DNA of 64,000 nt from Oceanicoccus sp. (GTDB lineage: Bacteria; Pseudomonadota; Gammaproteobacteria; Pseudomonadales; Dasaniaceae). The stretch's first letter is position 1, and each line of letters begins with the position of its first letter. The position numbers were made by a program, and so were the translations under genes. The stretch is taken from assembly GCF_029238675.1 (NCBI RefSeq), contig NZ_JAQWFR010000024.1, positions 1-64,000 of the forward strand. The letters run 5' to 3'. This document shows, piece after piece, positions 37,731-46,795 of this stretch. A model generated the notes under the pieces. The model saw only the letters and a program-made list of their open reading frames with translations, searched no databases and was not told where the DNA came from.

Positions 37731-38210
37731 CTACTTGTACGGCACTGCAATATTCAGCGTTTCTTTGACTTGTTCCATCACCACATAACTGGTGGACTCC
37801 TGAACGCCCGGTAATGTTAGAAGAGTTTCCCCTAAGAATTCACGGTAGGCCGCCATATCCGCTACGCGAGCCTTAATCAGGTAATCAAAGTTACCCGATA
37901 CCAAATAACACTCCTGTACTTCCTGCAACGCAACCGCTGCATCTTTGAATTGTTCAAAAATATCCTGTGAGGTACGAGATAAACGTATTTGTACAAAAAC
38001 AACCAGTCCTGCTTCCAGATAATTAGGGTCCAACAAGGCGGTATAGCCTTTAATGACCCCTTCCCTTTCCATTCGTTTAACGCGTTCCATACAAGGCGTG
38101 GTTGTTAAGCCTACCCGGCGTGCAAGTTCGGCATAGGTAATACGGCCATCGGCCTGGAGTTCGCGGAGTATATTACTATCGATACGCGTTAGGGGCTTTT
38201 GAGCTTTCAT
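37731..38210 (-). CDS. Lrp/AsnC-family transcriptional regulator
   Basis: A 159-residue regulator with an N-terminal winged helix-turn-helix (about 8-60, LRELQADGRITYAELARRVG then TPCMERVKRME) and a C-terminal RAM effector-binding domain (about 75-150, CYLVSGNFDYLIKARVAD). It is close in layout to Lrp itself, so the effector may be leucine or another amino acid. It is not part of an operon. About 220 bp of A+T-rich sequence separate it from the gene at 38432. Confidence 0.9.
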   Translation of the reverse strand: MKAQKPLTRIDSNILRELQADGRITYAELARRVGLTTTPCMERVKRMEREGVIKGYTALLDPNYLEAGLVVFVQIRLSRTSQDIFEQFKDAAVALQEVQECYLVSGNFDYLIKARVADMAAYREFLGETLLTLPGVQESTSYVVMEQVKETLNIAVPYK

Positions 38211-38399
38211 GGAGTTTAACCAGCTGATTATTTCAAGAATAGAATTCTAACCAGTTAGTTGAACTAAAAATAGTGATAACTTATGGTTTTAATAGTCTGA
38301 TTATGCAGGGTAAAGCAGGAAAATTGTGCGAAATAGTTATAACGGAGGGTCTAGGTCAATGTAATACAGAGGGTTTTGAGTGTTAACCGAAATGAAAAT

Positions 38400-38423
38400 G
38401 CCCGGTTCCTAGTGGTTCCGGGC
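38400..38423 (-). terminator. Possible terminator of the small exported-protein gene
   Basis: On the minus strand GCCCGG and CCGGGC pair around a 12-base loop and are followed by ATTTTCATTT. It lies just downstream of the stop codon of the gene at 38432. Confidence 0.6.
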
Positions 38424-38431
38424 GTCAACGA

Positions 38432-38704
38432 TTAATGCATCGCATACTCAAGTTCCTTAGCAATTTTATCTTCAAGCTGTTTGCTTAGGTCTATGGATAC
38501 TTTTTCCATAGTCTCAGCAACTTCTAGCTCAATGTTGTTTGCAAGGGCTTTGTTACTGATAGCCGCTGCGGGCTCTACCCAAGTCACAGCAGCATTGCTG
38601 TTCATTGCCAGAGTCATAGAGGGTGCCTCATTTACAGCGCTTTCAGCATTGGCAGCATTGCCAAGAACCCCCAGGATAACGGCTAAGATAGCCACGTTTT
38701 TCAT
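38432..38704 (-). CDS. Small exported protein, function unknown
   Basis: A 90-residue product with a clear signal peptide (MKNVAILAVILGVLGNAANA, cleavage after ANA). The mature part is about 70 residues, alanine- and glutamate-rich and predicted helical (ELEVAETMEKVSIDLSKQLEDKIAKELE). No cysteine. I do not recognise a family. GGAGAG just upstream is a good ribosome site. The isolated position, between the Lrp-type regulator and a repeat-rich gap, gives no functional hint. Confidence 0.7.
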   Translation of the reverse strand: MKNVAILAVILGVLGNAANAESAVNEAPSMTLAMNSNAAVTWVEPAAAISNKALANNIELEVAETMEKVSIDLSKQLEDKIAKELEYAMH

Positions 38705-39234
38705 GATTACTCTCCTATAGTTGAGTGTGTTTTCGTCGAATACCTAAGATGTTAAATACTCAGCATATTAGTTGGCTTTTGGCCGTTTTGTTGTAGTTGT
38801 TACTGCAACGGTGCTAATAGTAACACTTATTTGAGTTTCGTCCAGTATTCGAGATGAAATATTTGTTACTTTTTAGAAATTATATTGTAACAAACGATTT
38901 AACTAAGGGGATAATTTGTATTTAAGTTATTGTTTATAAAGAAATAAAACAAAAATTATGCCGACTTTTAAAAGGTAACACTTTTTGAAATATTTTAGAA
39001 ATAAAAGTGTTACCTTTTCGGGTGGAGAGTGGTGATTTATTAAGTTGTGTAGTGGTTTAAATGATGCCACTAGATATAGTGGCATCAGACACGCCATGCC
39101 CCACCACCAAATCCCTTGCCTGCAACCAACACCACGGTGATAATGGCCTGCGCAAAAATAATCCTCCTAACATTAGTCAGTCAGTCGATTCCCAATCGCC
39201 GATCTGCGCTATAACCGCGAAGCCAAAAACGACC
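38705..39234. repeat. Gene-free gap with a cluster of GTTAC/GTAAC inverted repeats
   Basis: This 530-bp interval before polA has no supportable gene. It holds three inverted repeats: GTTACT/AGTAAC (38799-38824), TTTGTTAC/GTAACAAA (38862-38894), and a perfect 16-bp pair AAAAGGTAACACTTTT (38970-38985) with its complement at 39003-39018. GTAACACTT recurs at 38820 and 38975 and inverted at 39005. The last hairpin, A-tracted on one side and T-tracted on the other, could be a bidirectional terminator. Together they may be protein-binding sites. Confidence 0.7.
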
Positions 39235-41997
39235 ATGACAGAGACAGCCAGCAAACCCATCGTATTAGTCGATGGTTCTTCCTATCTATATCGTGCCTAT
39301 CATGCCTTGCCACCCCTGACTAACTCCAGGGGACATGCCACAGGGGCAGTCAAAGGCGTTATCAATATGATGCGGCGTTTGCTGAAAGATTATCCTGGCA
39401 GTCAGGTTGGGGTGATATTCGACGCCAAGGGCAAAACTTTCAGGGATGATATCTACCCGGAGTACAAAGCCCAGCGTCCACCCATGCCAGATGATTTACG
39501 GGAGCAGATCGAGCCCATCCATAACATTATCAAAGCCATGGGCCTGCCCCTGATTATTGTTGACGGGGTAGAGGCAGATGATGTGATTGGCACTTATGCT
39601 CGCCAGGCCACCGAGCAGGGACTGGATGTTGTGGTTTCAACCGGCGATAAAGATATGGCGCAGCTGGTTAACCAGCATGTCACATTAGTGAATACCATGA
39701 CCGCTACAGTGATGGACGAGGAGGGCGTGATGGCCAAATTCGGCATTCCGCCATCGCTGATTATTGACTACCTGGCACTGAAGGGTGACAAGGTCGATAA
39801 CATTCCAGGGGTTGCCGGTGTGGGTGAAAAGACAGCCCTGGGGCTGCTGCAGGGAATAGGGGGGCTGGATACTCTCTATGCCAATTTAGACAAGGTCTCT
39901 GAGCTTGCTCTCCGTGGTGCCAAAACCTTAGCCGCCAAGCTGGAAAAGGAAAAAGCGAATGCTTACTTATCCTATGAGCTGGCTACCATCAAGTTGGATG
40001 TAGAGCTAGAAGAAACTGTTGATACTATCTCCGTTGCTGGTCCAGATAGTGAGTTATTACTTACTTACTTCAAAGAAATGGAGTTTAAAACCTGGGTAGA
40101 GGAGGTGGAGAAGGGCGGCACCGGTGTTCCTTTAGCTCCCAATGCAGGGCAGGCTGAAAATAGTATCGCGACGCCAGAGGCGCCTGCTGAGAACGACTAT
40201 CAGGTGGTGCTGACCGAGGCGGACTTTAAGGCATGGCTAGACAAGCTGGAGCAGGCCGATTTATTTGCCTTCGATACAGAAACCACCAGCCTTAATTATA
40301 TGGAAGCCCGCGTGGTGGGTGTGTCATTTGCGGTGGAGGCGGGCAGTGCTGCTTACGTACCCTTTGGCCATGATTATCTGGGTGCAGAAGAGCAGCTAAG
40401 TGAAGACTTCGTCCTGTCATCACTCAAGCCCCTATTAGAAAACCCGGGCAAACCCAAAGTAGGGCAGAACCTGAAATACGACCAAAGTGTACTGGCCAAT
40501 CACGGTATCGCCCTGCAGGGCATCGACTACGACACCATGCTGGAGTCCTATGTGCTGGATAGCACCGCCAGCCGTCATGATATGGACAGCCTTGCCAAAA
40601 ATTATTTAGACGTCACCACCACTAAGTTTGAAGATATAGCGGGCAAGGGCGCCAAGCAGCTTACCTTCAACCAAATTCAATTAAGCGAAGCGGGACCCTA
40701 TGCTGCGGAAGATGCGGATATTACCCTGCGCTTGCATCAAGCCTTATGGCCCAGGCTTGAAGCGGATGCTGCGCTAAAGTCAGTGCTGCAGGAGATCGAG
40801 CTACCGCTGGTACCGGTACTGTCCCGAATAGAGCGCAATGGCGCGCTTGTTAGTAAGGAGTTACTTTCAGTCCAGAGCCATGAATTAGGCAAGAGGCTGG
40901 AAGAGCTGGAAAAAGAAGCCTTTGATTTGGCGGGGGAGGAATTTAACCTTGGCTCCCCTAAACAGCTGGGCCGCATCCTGTTTGAAAAGCTGGAATTACC
41001 GGTGATCAAAAAGACCCCCAAGGGTGCACCTTCTACCGCTGAAGAGGTTCTTGCTGAACTGGCCCTGGACTACCCACTACCCAAATTGCTGATGGAATAT
41101 CGCGGCCTGAGCAAACTGAAGTCCACCTATACCGATAAGCTACCAGAAATGATTAGCCCAACGACAGGGCGCATTCATACCTCCTATCACCAGGCGGTAA
41201 CAGCCACCGGCCGTTTGTCTTCCTCAGACCCTAACTTACAAAATATCCCGATTCGCAACGCAGAAGGTCGTCGAGTCAGGCAGGCGTTTATTGCCCCTGA
41301 GGGATACAAAATTGTGGCGGCGGATTACTCCCAAATTGAGCTGCGCATTATGGCGCACCTGTCCCAGGACAAAGGCTTGCTGGAAGCCTTTGCGGCGGGC
41401 AAAGATATTCACCAGGCAACAGCCGCCGAAGTCTTTGGCTTGCCGCTGGATCAAGTATCGACAGAACAGCGCCGTCGAGCCAAGGCTATTAACTTCGGCT
41501 TAATCTATGGCATGTCCGCTTTCGGTTTGGCCAAGCAAATTGATGTGGGCCGCCATGAAGCCCAGCAATATATTGATACCTACTTTGCTCGCTACCCGGG
41601 TGTGCATGACTATATGGATCAAACCAAGGCCGACGCCTCAGAAAAAGGCTATGTAGAAACCCTATTTGGCCGTCGCCTGCATTTACCGGAGATCAACGCC
41701 AGTAATGGTATGCGTCGTCAAGCTGCACAGCGCACAGCAATTAACGCCCCCATGCAGGGTACCGCCGCGGATATCATTAAAAAGGCCATGGTCACTGTTG
41801 ACCAATGGCTAAGGGATGCGGATATCGATGCCAAAATGATTATGCAAGTACACGATGAATTGGTGTTTGAAGTGGCCGAGTCATCAATAGAGGTGCTATG
41901 CGAGAAAGTCAAACAACTGATGGGTAATGCCGCTAGTTTGGATGCCCCCTTGATCGTCGATGTAGGCAAAGGTGACAACTGGGATGAGGCGCATTAA
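39235..41997 (+). CDS. polA: DNA polymerase I
   Basis: A 920-residue repair and Okazaki-fragment polymerase with all three activities. The 5'-3' exonuclease spans about 1-290 ([30 protein letters not shown]). The 3'-5' proofreading domain is about 325-510, with its metal-binding FAFDTETTS present. The polymerase domain spans 520-920, with motif [13 protein letters not shown], motif [17 protein letters not shown] and motif [12 protein letters not shown] chose the ATG at 39235. An open extension of 58 codons to 39061 is unlike any PolA and lacks a ribosome site. The next features are a small RNA candidate and engB, as in other gammaproteobacteria. Confidence 0.97.
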   Translation: MTETASKPIVLVDGSSYLYRAYHALPPLTNSRGHATGAVKGVINMMRRLLKDYPGSQVGVIFDAKGKTFRDDIYPEYKAQRPPMPDDLREQIEPIHNIIKAMGLPLIIVDGVEADDVIGTYARQATEQGLDVVVSTGDKDMAQLVNQHVTLVNTMTATVMDEEGVMAKFGIPPSLIIDYLALKGDKVDNIPGVAGVGEKTALGLLQGIGGLDTLYANLDKVSELALRGAKTLAAKLEKEKANAYLSYELATIKLDVELEETVDTISVAGPDSELLLTYFKEMEFKTWVEEVEKGGTGVPLAPNAGQAENSIATPEAPAENDYQVVLTEADFKAWLDKLEQADLFAFDTETTSLNYMEARVVGVSFAVEAGSAAYVPFGHDYLGAEEQLSEDFVLSSLKPLLENPGKPKVGQNLKYDQSVLANHGIALQGIDYDTMLESYVLDSTASRHDMDSLAKNYLDVTTTKFEDIAGKGAKQLTFNQIQLSEAGPYAAEDADITLRLHQALWPRLEADAALKSVLQEIELPLVPVLSRIERNGALVSKELLSVQSHELGKRLEELEKEAFDLAGEEFNLGSPKQLGRILFEKLELPVIKKTPKGAPSTAEEVLAELALDYPLPKLLMEYRGLSKLKSTYTDKLPEMISPTTGRIHTSYHQAVTATGRLSSSDPNLQNIPIRNAEGRRVRQAFIAPEGYKIVAADYSQIELRIMAHLSQDKGLLEAFAAGKDIHQATAAEVFGLPLDQVSTEQRRRAKAINFGLIYGMSAFGLAKQIDVGRHEAQQYIDTYFARYPGVHDYMDQTKADASEKGYVETLFGRRLHLPEINASNGMRRQAAQRTAINAPMQGTAADIIKKAMVTVDQWLRDADIDAKMIMQVHDELVFEVAESSIEVLCEKVKQLMGNAASLDAPLIVDVGKGDNWDEAH

Positions 41998-42089
41998 TTT
42001 ATTGCCGGGTTTATTACTGAGAGTGTGGAACTAAGTAACAGTGGGCGCGGTCATAGTTGCAGTGGTTGAATGCCACCCAGCTAGTGTTC

Positions 42090-42182
42090 CCCTGCATTAG
42101 TTAGTCTCCATGACCAGACTTCTCCCCCTTGGAAGCTCTGGATACGTTACCCGGTGCGATCATGTCGTCGCCGGGTTTTTTT
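42090..42182 (+). ncRNA. Candidate small RNA between polA and engB (Spot 42/ErsA position)
   Basis: Enterobacterial Spot 42 and Pseudomonas ErsA are encoded in the polA-engB gap. Here the same gap folds into two hairpins. The first, CCAGACTTC (42114-42122) with GAAGCTCTGG (42132-42141), presents the loop TCCCCCTTG, complementary to purine-rich ribosome sites. The second (42149-42176, ACCCGG/CCGGGT) ends in TTTTTTT and is a strong terminator. I cannot fix the 5' end, since no good -10/-35 pair is visible, so the start given is approximate. There is no primary-sequence match I can claim to either known RNA. Confidence 0.5.
42149..42182 (+). terminator. Rho-independent terminator of the polA-engB intergenic transcript
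   Basis: The stem ACCCGG...CCGGGT with an inner CGA/TCG pairing is followed by seven T residues. The T-run overlaps the stop codon of the convergent engB gene. It ends either polA read-through or the small RNA proposed at 42090. Confidence 0.85.
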
Positions 42183-42816
42183 ATTCTTCCGGTTCGGCTT
42201 CAGCTTTTTCTTCAATGGTTAACCACTGGTTTAGCTTGGCCTGCAGTAGGTCCAGCCCGGTACGCTTCAAAGCAGAAAACAATTGCACACTGACCAGGTC
42301 AGCCATCGGCTCCAACTCTTTACGAACCTTCAGCAGGCTATTATTGGCAGGCCCCTTCTTCAGCTTATCCGCCTTGGTCAGCAATATATGCACCGGCATA
42401 TCGCAGCTCTGGGCCCAGTTCAGCATCATGCGGTCGAAGTCTTGAAGAGGGTGCCGACAGTCCATTAACAAGATCAAACCATAGAGTGATTGCCGTTCCC
42501 GCAGGTATTCTTCCAGATGACGCTGCCATTTTTCTTTTACCTCCATCGGCACCTTGGCAAAGCCATAACCCGGTAAATCGACAATGCGCTGGCTATCACT
42601 GAGGCTAAAAAAGTTAATTAACTGGGTTCGGCCAGGAGTCTTACTGGTTCTGGCCATTCGCTTATTTTCAGTTAAGGTGTTGATTGCACTTGATTTTCCG
42701 GCATTTGATCGGCCGGCAAAGGCCACTTCAATGCCGCTGTCAGCAGGGCATTTGGCTAAAGTGGGGGCGCTGGTTAAGAATTCCGCTTGGCGAAAGTTGA
42801 TTTTTATTTGGGTCAA
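42181..42816 (-). CDS. engB: Ribosome biogenesis GTPase EngB (YsxC/YihA)
   Basis: An essential TRAFAC-class GTPase needed for 50S subunit maturation and division. The 211-residue protein has the G1 loop GRSNAGKSS (about 36-44), G2 region [10 protein letters not shown]3 [10 protein letters not shown], and G4 TKADKLKK. It is convergent with polA, the conserved gammaproteobacterial pair. Its stop overlaps a terminator T-run on the other strand. Confidence 0.96.
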   Translation of the reverse strand: MTQIKINFRQAEFLTSAPTLAKCPADSGIEVAFAGRSNAGKSSAINTLTENKRMARTSKTPGRTQLINFFSLSDSQRIVDLPGYGFAKVPMEVKEKWQRHLEEYLRERQSLYGLILLMDCRHPLQDFDRMMLNWAQSCDMPVHILLTKADKLKKGPANNSLLKVRKELEPMADLVSVQLFSALKRTGLDLLQAKLNQWLTIEEKAEAEPEE

Positions 42817-42897
42817 AAGAGGGCCTTTTTGAATACTGGTGACAATCTATTACGTTTGGTCATACTACAGGGATGGCGATAGGATGCCACTCTTGTG

Positions 42898-42903
42898 TAT
42901 AAT
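42898..42903 (+). promoter_or_regulatory. Probable -10 element of the cytochrome c genes
   Basis: TATAAT is followed by GCCGCGG and TTTTG. The same kind of -10, GC-rich discriminator and TTTTG stands before the cox operon (28274-28279). I see no clear -35. The 5' leader to the ATG at 42962 would be about 50 nucleotides. Confidence 0.5.
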
Positions 42904-42961
42904 GCCGCGGATTTTGCGACCATCTGGCACAAAGTAACACGACCAACCTAAGGGGAATCGA

Positions 42962-43273
42962 ATGAAACAATTACTAATTGCATCTTCAATAGCCTATTTA
43001 GCTATGACTAGCCTTGTCACTCAGGCGGCAGACCAGGCGATCATCGATCGCTATAGTAAGAGTTGTGCCGTATGCCATGCCTCCGGTGCTGCGGGCGCGC
43101 CTATAACCGGTAATGCTGCCCAGTGGGCGCCACGCCTGGAAAAGGGAATGGACGTGTTGGTAGCCAGTGTTGATAAAGGCATGAACGCTATGCCACCAAA
43201 AGGTATGTGTTTTGATTGTACGCCGGAAGAATTCCAGGCTTTGATTCAATATATGGCCACACCAAAAAAGTAA
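42962..43273 (+). CDS. Class I cytochrome c, c5-like
   Basis: A 103-residue periplasmic monoheme cytochrome. A signal peptide (MKQLLIASSIAYLAMTSLVTQA) precedes CAVCH at 35-39. The methionine ligand is probably in the MPPKGMCFDC segment, which also has a CxxC pair typical of c5-type cytochromes. It lies 61 bases upstream of cytochrome c4 and could donate electrons to the caa3-like oxidase at 28-33 kb. Confidence 0.92.
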   Translation: MKQLLIASSIAYLAMTSLVTQAADQAIIDRYSKSCAVCHASGAAGAPITGNAAQWAPRLEKGMDVLVASVDKGMNAMPPKGMCFDCTPEEFQALIQYMATPKK

Positions 43274-43334
43274 GTTAGCTTAAGCACTGCACACAAGCAG
43301 GTGCTCAATATTAAGATCTATTGTTGGAACAACT

Positions 43335-43994
43335 ATGAAAAAATTATTAGTAGGCTTTTTAGTCATTGCAGGTTTTACAGGTTTTGCACAGGCAGGTGGC
43401 AATGCCGCTGCAGGCAAAAACAAAGCGGCAACTTGTGTGGCCTGTCATGGCGAAGGCGGTAACAGCATAGTGCCGACCTTTCCTAAATTGGCGGGCCAGA
43501 ATGAGCGCTATTTAGTGAAGCAACTAAAGGATATCCAGTGTGGCTACCTTTCTGCTCAAGAACAAAAAGCTCAAAAATGTAATGGCCGCGCAGTTCCAAC
43601 AATGGCAGGTCAATTAGACAACTTTAACGATGCCGATTTAGCCGACATCGCCGCTTACTACGCGAGCCAGGCCGCTTCAGGTGGCCAGGCCAAGGCGGCA
43701 AATGCAGCCAAAGGTGAAGAAATTTACCGTGCCGGTATTCGCAGCAAAGGTGTAGCGGCTTGCACCGCCTGCCACTCACCAACAGGCAAAGGTAATGCCC
43801 CAGCAGGTTATCCTGCGCTAGGTGGTCAATATGCTGATTACATTGCTGCACAGCTAAGAGCCTTCCGCGCTGCTGCTGATGGCCTGCCGGGTCGTGCCAA
43901 TGATGGCGACACCAAGATTATGCGCGATGTAGCTTACCGCATGAGCGACAGCGAAATTGATGCTGTAGCAAGCTATATTTCAGGCTTGTATTAA
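43335..43994 (+). CDS. Diheme cytochrome c4
   Basis: A 219-residue periplasmic diheme electron carrier. Signal peptide MKKLLVGFLVIAGFTGFAQA; heme motifs CVACHG (34-39) and CTACHS (143-148), one in each of two homologous halves. VPTMAGQLDNF and DGDTKIMRDVAYRMSD hold the likely methionine ligands. Adjacent to the c5-like gene, as in Pseudomonas. A strong terminator follows. Confidence 0.95.
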   Translation: MKKLLVGFLVIAGFTGFAQAGGNAAAGKNKAATCVACHGEGGNSIVPTFPKLAGQNERYLVKQLKDIQCGYLSAQEQKAQKCNGRAVPTMAGQLDNFNDADLADIAAYYASQAASGGQAKAANAAKGEEIYRAGIRSKGVAACTACHSPTGKGNAPAGYPALGGQYADYIAAQLRAFRAAADGLPGRANDGDTKIMRDVAYRMSDSEIDAVASYISGLY

Positions 43995-44014
43995 TTCCTT
44001 ATTGTGGATTGTTT

Positions 44015-44040
44015 AAAAGGTGGCTAAGGCCACCTTTTTT
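44015..44040 (+). terminator. Rho-independent terminator after cytochrome c4
   Basis: AAGGTGGC and GCCACCTT form a perfect eight-base stem with a four-base loop TAAG, followed by TTTTTT. It starts about 20 bases after the cytochrome c4 stop codon. Confidence 0.95.
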
Positions 44041-44157
44041 ATAGGTCTAACAAACCCAAGGAATTAATCTTGTTATCTGCAGACTAATTGCGTAGCAAAA
44101 CAATTAAAGCTGTATTAATGTTGCCCGTTAGAAATAATGACTAAATGGAGTAATCCC

Positions 44158-44802
44158 ATGAATCGTTTTATTAAGATGCCAGTCATCCTTACTGCCCTGG
44201 TATTAATAATGACATCCGCTTTCGCTAGTGCACAGGAACCAGTTGCTGGCAAAGACTATGTGGTACTAGATCAGCCTGTTCGCACCCGTGACAGCAGCAA
44301 AGTCGAAGTAGTGGAAGTATTTTGGTATGGCTGCAGTCACTGTTACAGCTTTGAGCCACTGATTAAACAATGGAAAAAGCGCAAGCCTGATTATGTCGAT
44401 TTCCAGCAGTCCCCGGCGATGTGGAATGCCAATATGAAAACCCACGCGGCCATGTTTTTTACTGCCGAAGTACTGGGTGTGATGGATAAACTCCACGACC
44501 CTATTTTTACCTCTATGAATGTTGAGCGTAAGCGCCTGGCCAATGCCGGTGAAATTGAAGACCTGTTTGCCGACTATGGTGTTGACCGGGAAGAGTTTCG
44601 TAAAACCTTTAAGTCCTTTAGCGTAAACAGCATGGTTAAACAGGCCGATGCCCGTGCTCGTAGCTATAAAATCAGCGGCACACCTGAAATCGTTGTTAAT
44701 GGTAAGTATCGCGTTTCATCGCGTTTGTCCGGAGGCCAGGCTGAGATGCTGAAAGTGGTGGATTTCTTAGTTGAAAAAGAGCGCGCCCAGCTAGCTAAGT
44801 AG
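44158..44802 (+). CDS. dsbA: Thiol:disulfide interchange protein DsbA
   Basis: Introduces disulfides into periplasmic proteins. The 214-residue precursor has a signal peptide (MNRFIKMPVILTALVLIMTSAFA). The thioredoxin-fold active site WYGCSHC has the cysteines at 59 and 62, with the cis-proline loop SGTPEIVVNG later. The CSHC dipeptide differs from the CPHC of E. coli and should shift the redox potential. I chose the ATG at 44158, with GGAG upstream; the in-frame ATG at 44137 adds seven residues. It follows the cytochrome c genes, which need thiol chemistry for maturation. Confidence 0.95.
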   Translation: MNRFIKMPVILTALVLIMTSAFASAQEPVAGKDYVVLDQPVRTRDSSKVEVVEVFWYGCSHCYSFEPLIKQWKKRKPDYVDFQQSPAMWNANMKTHAAMFFTAEVLGVMDKLHDPIFTSMNVERKRLANAGEIEDLFADYGVDREEFRKTFKSFSVNSMVKQADARARSYKISGTPEIVVNGKYRVSSRLSGGQAEMLKVVDFLVEKERAQLAK

Positions 44803-44819
44803 CACTTATCCCGTTTTTC

Positions 44820-44843
44820 ATCAGGCGGGCTCCGCCGCCTGAT
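44820..44843 (+). terminator. Hairpin after dsbA
   Basis: ATCAGGCGG and CCGCCTGAT pair over a short GC-rich loop, 17 bases after the dsbA stop. No T-run follows, so it may be a transcript-stabilising hairpin or a weak terminator. Confidence 0.55.
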
Positions 44844-44889
44844 TGCTCATCAATACACAATTAAACCAGTCTGGCCCCACTTAAACCTC

Positions 44890-44915
44890 GTCATTCCCGC
44901 CCTCGCGGAAATAAC
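44890..44915. repeat. REP-like element, third copy
   Basis: GTCATTCCCGC...GCGGAAATAAC is an imperfect copy of the palindrome seen at 33086-33155 and 37689-37714. It lies in the gap between dsbA and the diguanylate cyclase gene. Confidence 0.65.
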
Positions 44916-45001
44916 AGCCTGCTACTAACGAAAACACTTAGGTAAGCAACATTCGGGTCTATACTGAAATCTATCTTTTAGCAAAGCTGGACAAACAAGG
45001 C

Positions 45002-46795
45002 ATGAACCGCAAAACCTCCCCCAACACACAAAACGAATGGAAAGATAAATACCTCGAGGCCCTTGATGAACAGGAAAAGCGCGACCGCCAGCAGCAGCAA
45101 ATGGTCGCTTTATTGTTTAAAGCGGTACTCCGTTTAAGCGTGGTTGCAGAGGGGGTAGACCAGCAATTAGATAAACAGCTTGCAGGTATGCGCCAGATGT
45201 TTCGCGATGGCGGCCCATCGGGCAGTGATCTCAATACCGTGGTACAGGCCCTGGAGGGCCAGGTTAAGCGCATGGATATCGTGAAAGACGAGCGTGCCAA
45301 GTCAATAGTGCAGGGCTTTCAATTACTCGTCACCACATTACAAAATCTAAAGCCGGAAAAAGATGCCGCCCAGCAACTTAAACGTTTAAATAAAAGCCTG
45401 AAAATCCGCAGCGGTTCGGTTCAGGAGTATTCAATACTGGTCAACGAGTTTGCCAAAGTGCAACGGGAGGTGCTGGATGAAAAAAATATTCAGCGTGTCA
45501 GCAAACCTTTTTGGCATCAATGGACAGCAGATCATAAAACTCCTGAAACAGAAATTATAGAAATAGCAAAAAAAAGTGCTAGCCCTGAAGCAACTATTAA
45601 AGGGGGCTTTACAAAAACAACCCCATTTGCAAAGGCCGAAAATGATAATGACGGACTAGACCTGTCGGATGATGCTGAAGAGCCACGCAACACAGTAGAC
45701 CCTGCATCCGTTGGCGAAGAGCCGACCTTTTTCCGCTTGAATAAAGCGGTGTGCGAAGTATTACAAGAGCTACTCGAGCAAATCGAACCGCCACCCATGG
45801 CCAAAGAAAATTACCAGGCCGCGCAACAGCAAATAGAAAAAGGTTTAAATTGGTATGAGCTGGTGCCCACTCTGGAAGATATCAGCATAGTTGTTATCTC
45901 AGCTTTTGATCGCAACCAGCAAGAATTTGAAGTCTTTCTTTCCCAGCTTAATGACCGCTTGCTGCAGGCCTATAAATTTATCAGCGAGTCAGAACAAGCC
46001 AATGGGGCGGGGCGTGAAGCGGGCAAACAGCTTAGCAATTCTATGCGCGAGCAAGTCAGTGCTATGCAGCAGTCCGTGCAAGAGGCCACAGAACTGGAAC
46101 AACTCAAATCAGAAGTTAGCGCTCGGCTCGATCAAATTGTTGTTGCCATGGATCAATACCAGGCGGGCGAACAACAATCTGAAAGTGCCTTGTCTAAAAA
46201 ACTTGATGCTCTGGTCGAGCAAGTCAAAACCATGGAATCTGCTTCCGCAGATGCAGAGCAGCGTATCGAGGAGCAGCGCCAAAAGGCTCTGCGAGATGTA
46301 CTAACCCAGCTACCCAATAGGGAGGCTTATAATTTAAGGTTGGAAGTGGAGTTTGAACGGCGGCAGCGCTATAAGCGGCCTTTGTCCATGGTGGTTTGTG
46401 ATATTGACTTTTTTAAGCGTATTAATGACAGCTACGGCCATTTGGCCGGTGACAAAGTCTTGCGAATTATCGCTAAGACCCTGCGTAAACGTTTACGTAA
46501 AACCGACTTTATTGCCCGGCTTGGGGGTGAGGAATTTGTTGTTCTGATGCCGGAAACCGAGCAGGACGAGGCTTATAAAGTGGCGGAGGGTGTAAGGGAG
46601 GCAATAGCCAGCTGCCCGTTTCACTTTAAAGACCAGCCCGTATCCATCACCATGTCTTTTGGGGTGTCAGAGTTTGTTGAAGGTGATAGTGGTGACAGGG
46701 TTTTTGCCCGTTCTGATAAAGCACTCTATCAGGCAAAGAAAGGGGGTAGAAACCGGTGCGTATTAGCCAAGCCCCCGGGAAATCCCCAGAATTAG
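45002..46795 (+). CDS. Diguanylate cyclase (GGDEF domain)
   Basis: Makes cyclic-di-GMP from two GTP. The 597 residues have an N-terminal helical region of unknown sensing role (about 1-400, several coiled-coil-like stretches) and a C-terminal GGDEF domain (about 430-590) with the active GGEEF motif in RLGGEEFVVL. RKTD five residues before it is the inhibitory I-site (RxxD), so product inhibition is likely. There is no membrane segment. Pseudomonads carry a similar diguanylate cyclase in the same place, after dsbA. It lies immediately upstream of the EPS locus, a plausible but unproved functional link. Confidence 0.92.
   Translation: MNRKTSPNTQNEWKDKYLEALDEQEKRDRQQQQMVALLFKAVLRLSVVAEGVDQQLDKQLAGMRQMFRDGGPSGSDLNTVVQALEGQVKRMDIVKDERAKSIVQGFQLLVTTLQNLKPEKDAAQQLKRLNKSLKIRSGSVQEYSILVNEFAKVQREVLDEKNIQRVSKPFWHQWTADHKTPETEIIEIAKKSASPEATIKGGFTKTTPFAKAENDNDGLDLSDDAEEPRNTVDPASVGEEPTFFRLNKAVCEVLQELLEQIEPPPMAKENYQAAQQQIEKGLNWYELVPTLEDISIVVISAFDRNQQEFEVFLSQLNDRLLQAYKFISESEQANGAGREAGKQLSNSMREQVSAMQQSVQEATELEQLKSEVSARLDQIVVAMDQYQAGEQQSESALSKKLDALVEQVKTMESASADAEQRIEEQRQKALRDVLTQLPNREAYNLRLEVEFERRQRYKRPLSMVVCDIDFFKRINDSYGHLAGDKVLRIIAKTLRKRLRKTDFIARLGGEEFVVLMPETEQDEAYKVAEGVREAIASCPFHFKDQPVSITMSFGVSEFVEGDSGDRVFARSDKALYQAKKGGRNRCVLAKPPGNPQN

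Noticed and set aside
39061-39234. 58-codon N-terminal extension of polA
   Set aside because: The open frame continues upstream but lacks a ribosome site and has no resemblance to DNA polymerase I, which starts at 39235 with a normal N-terminus.
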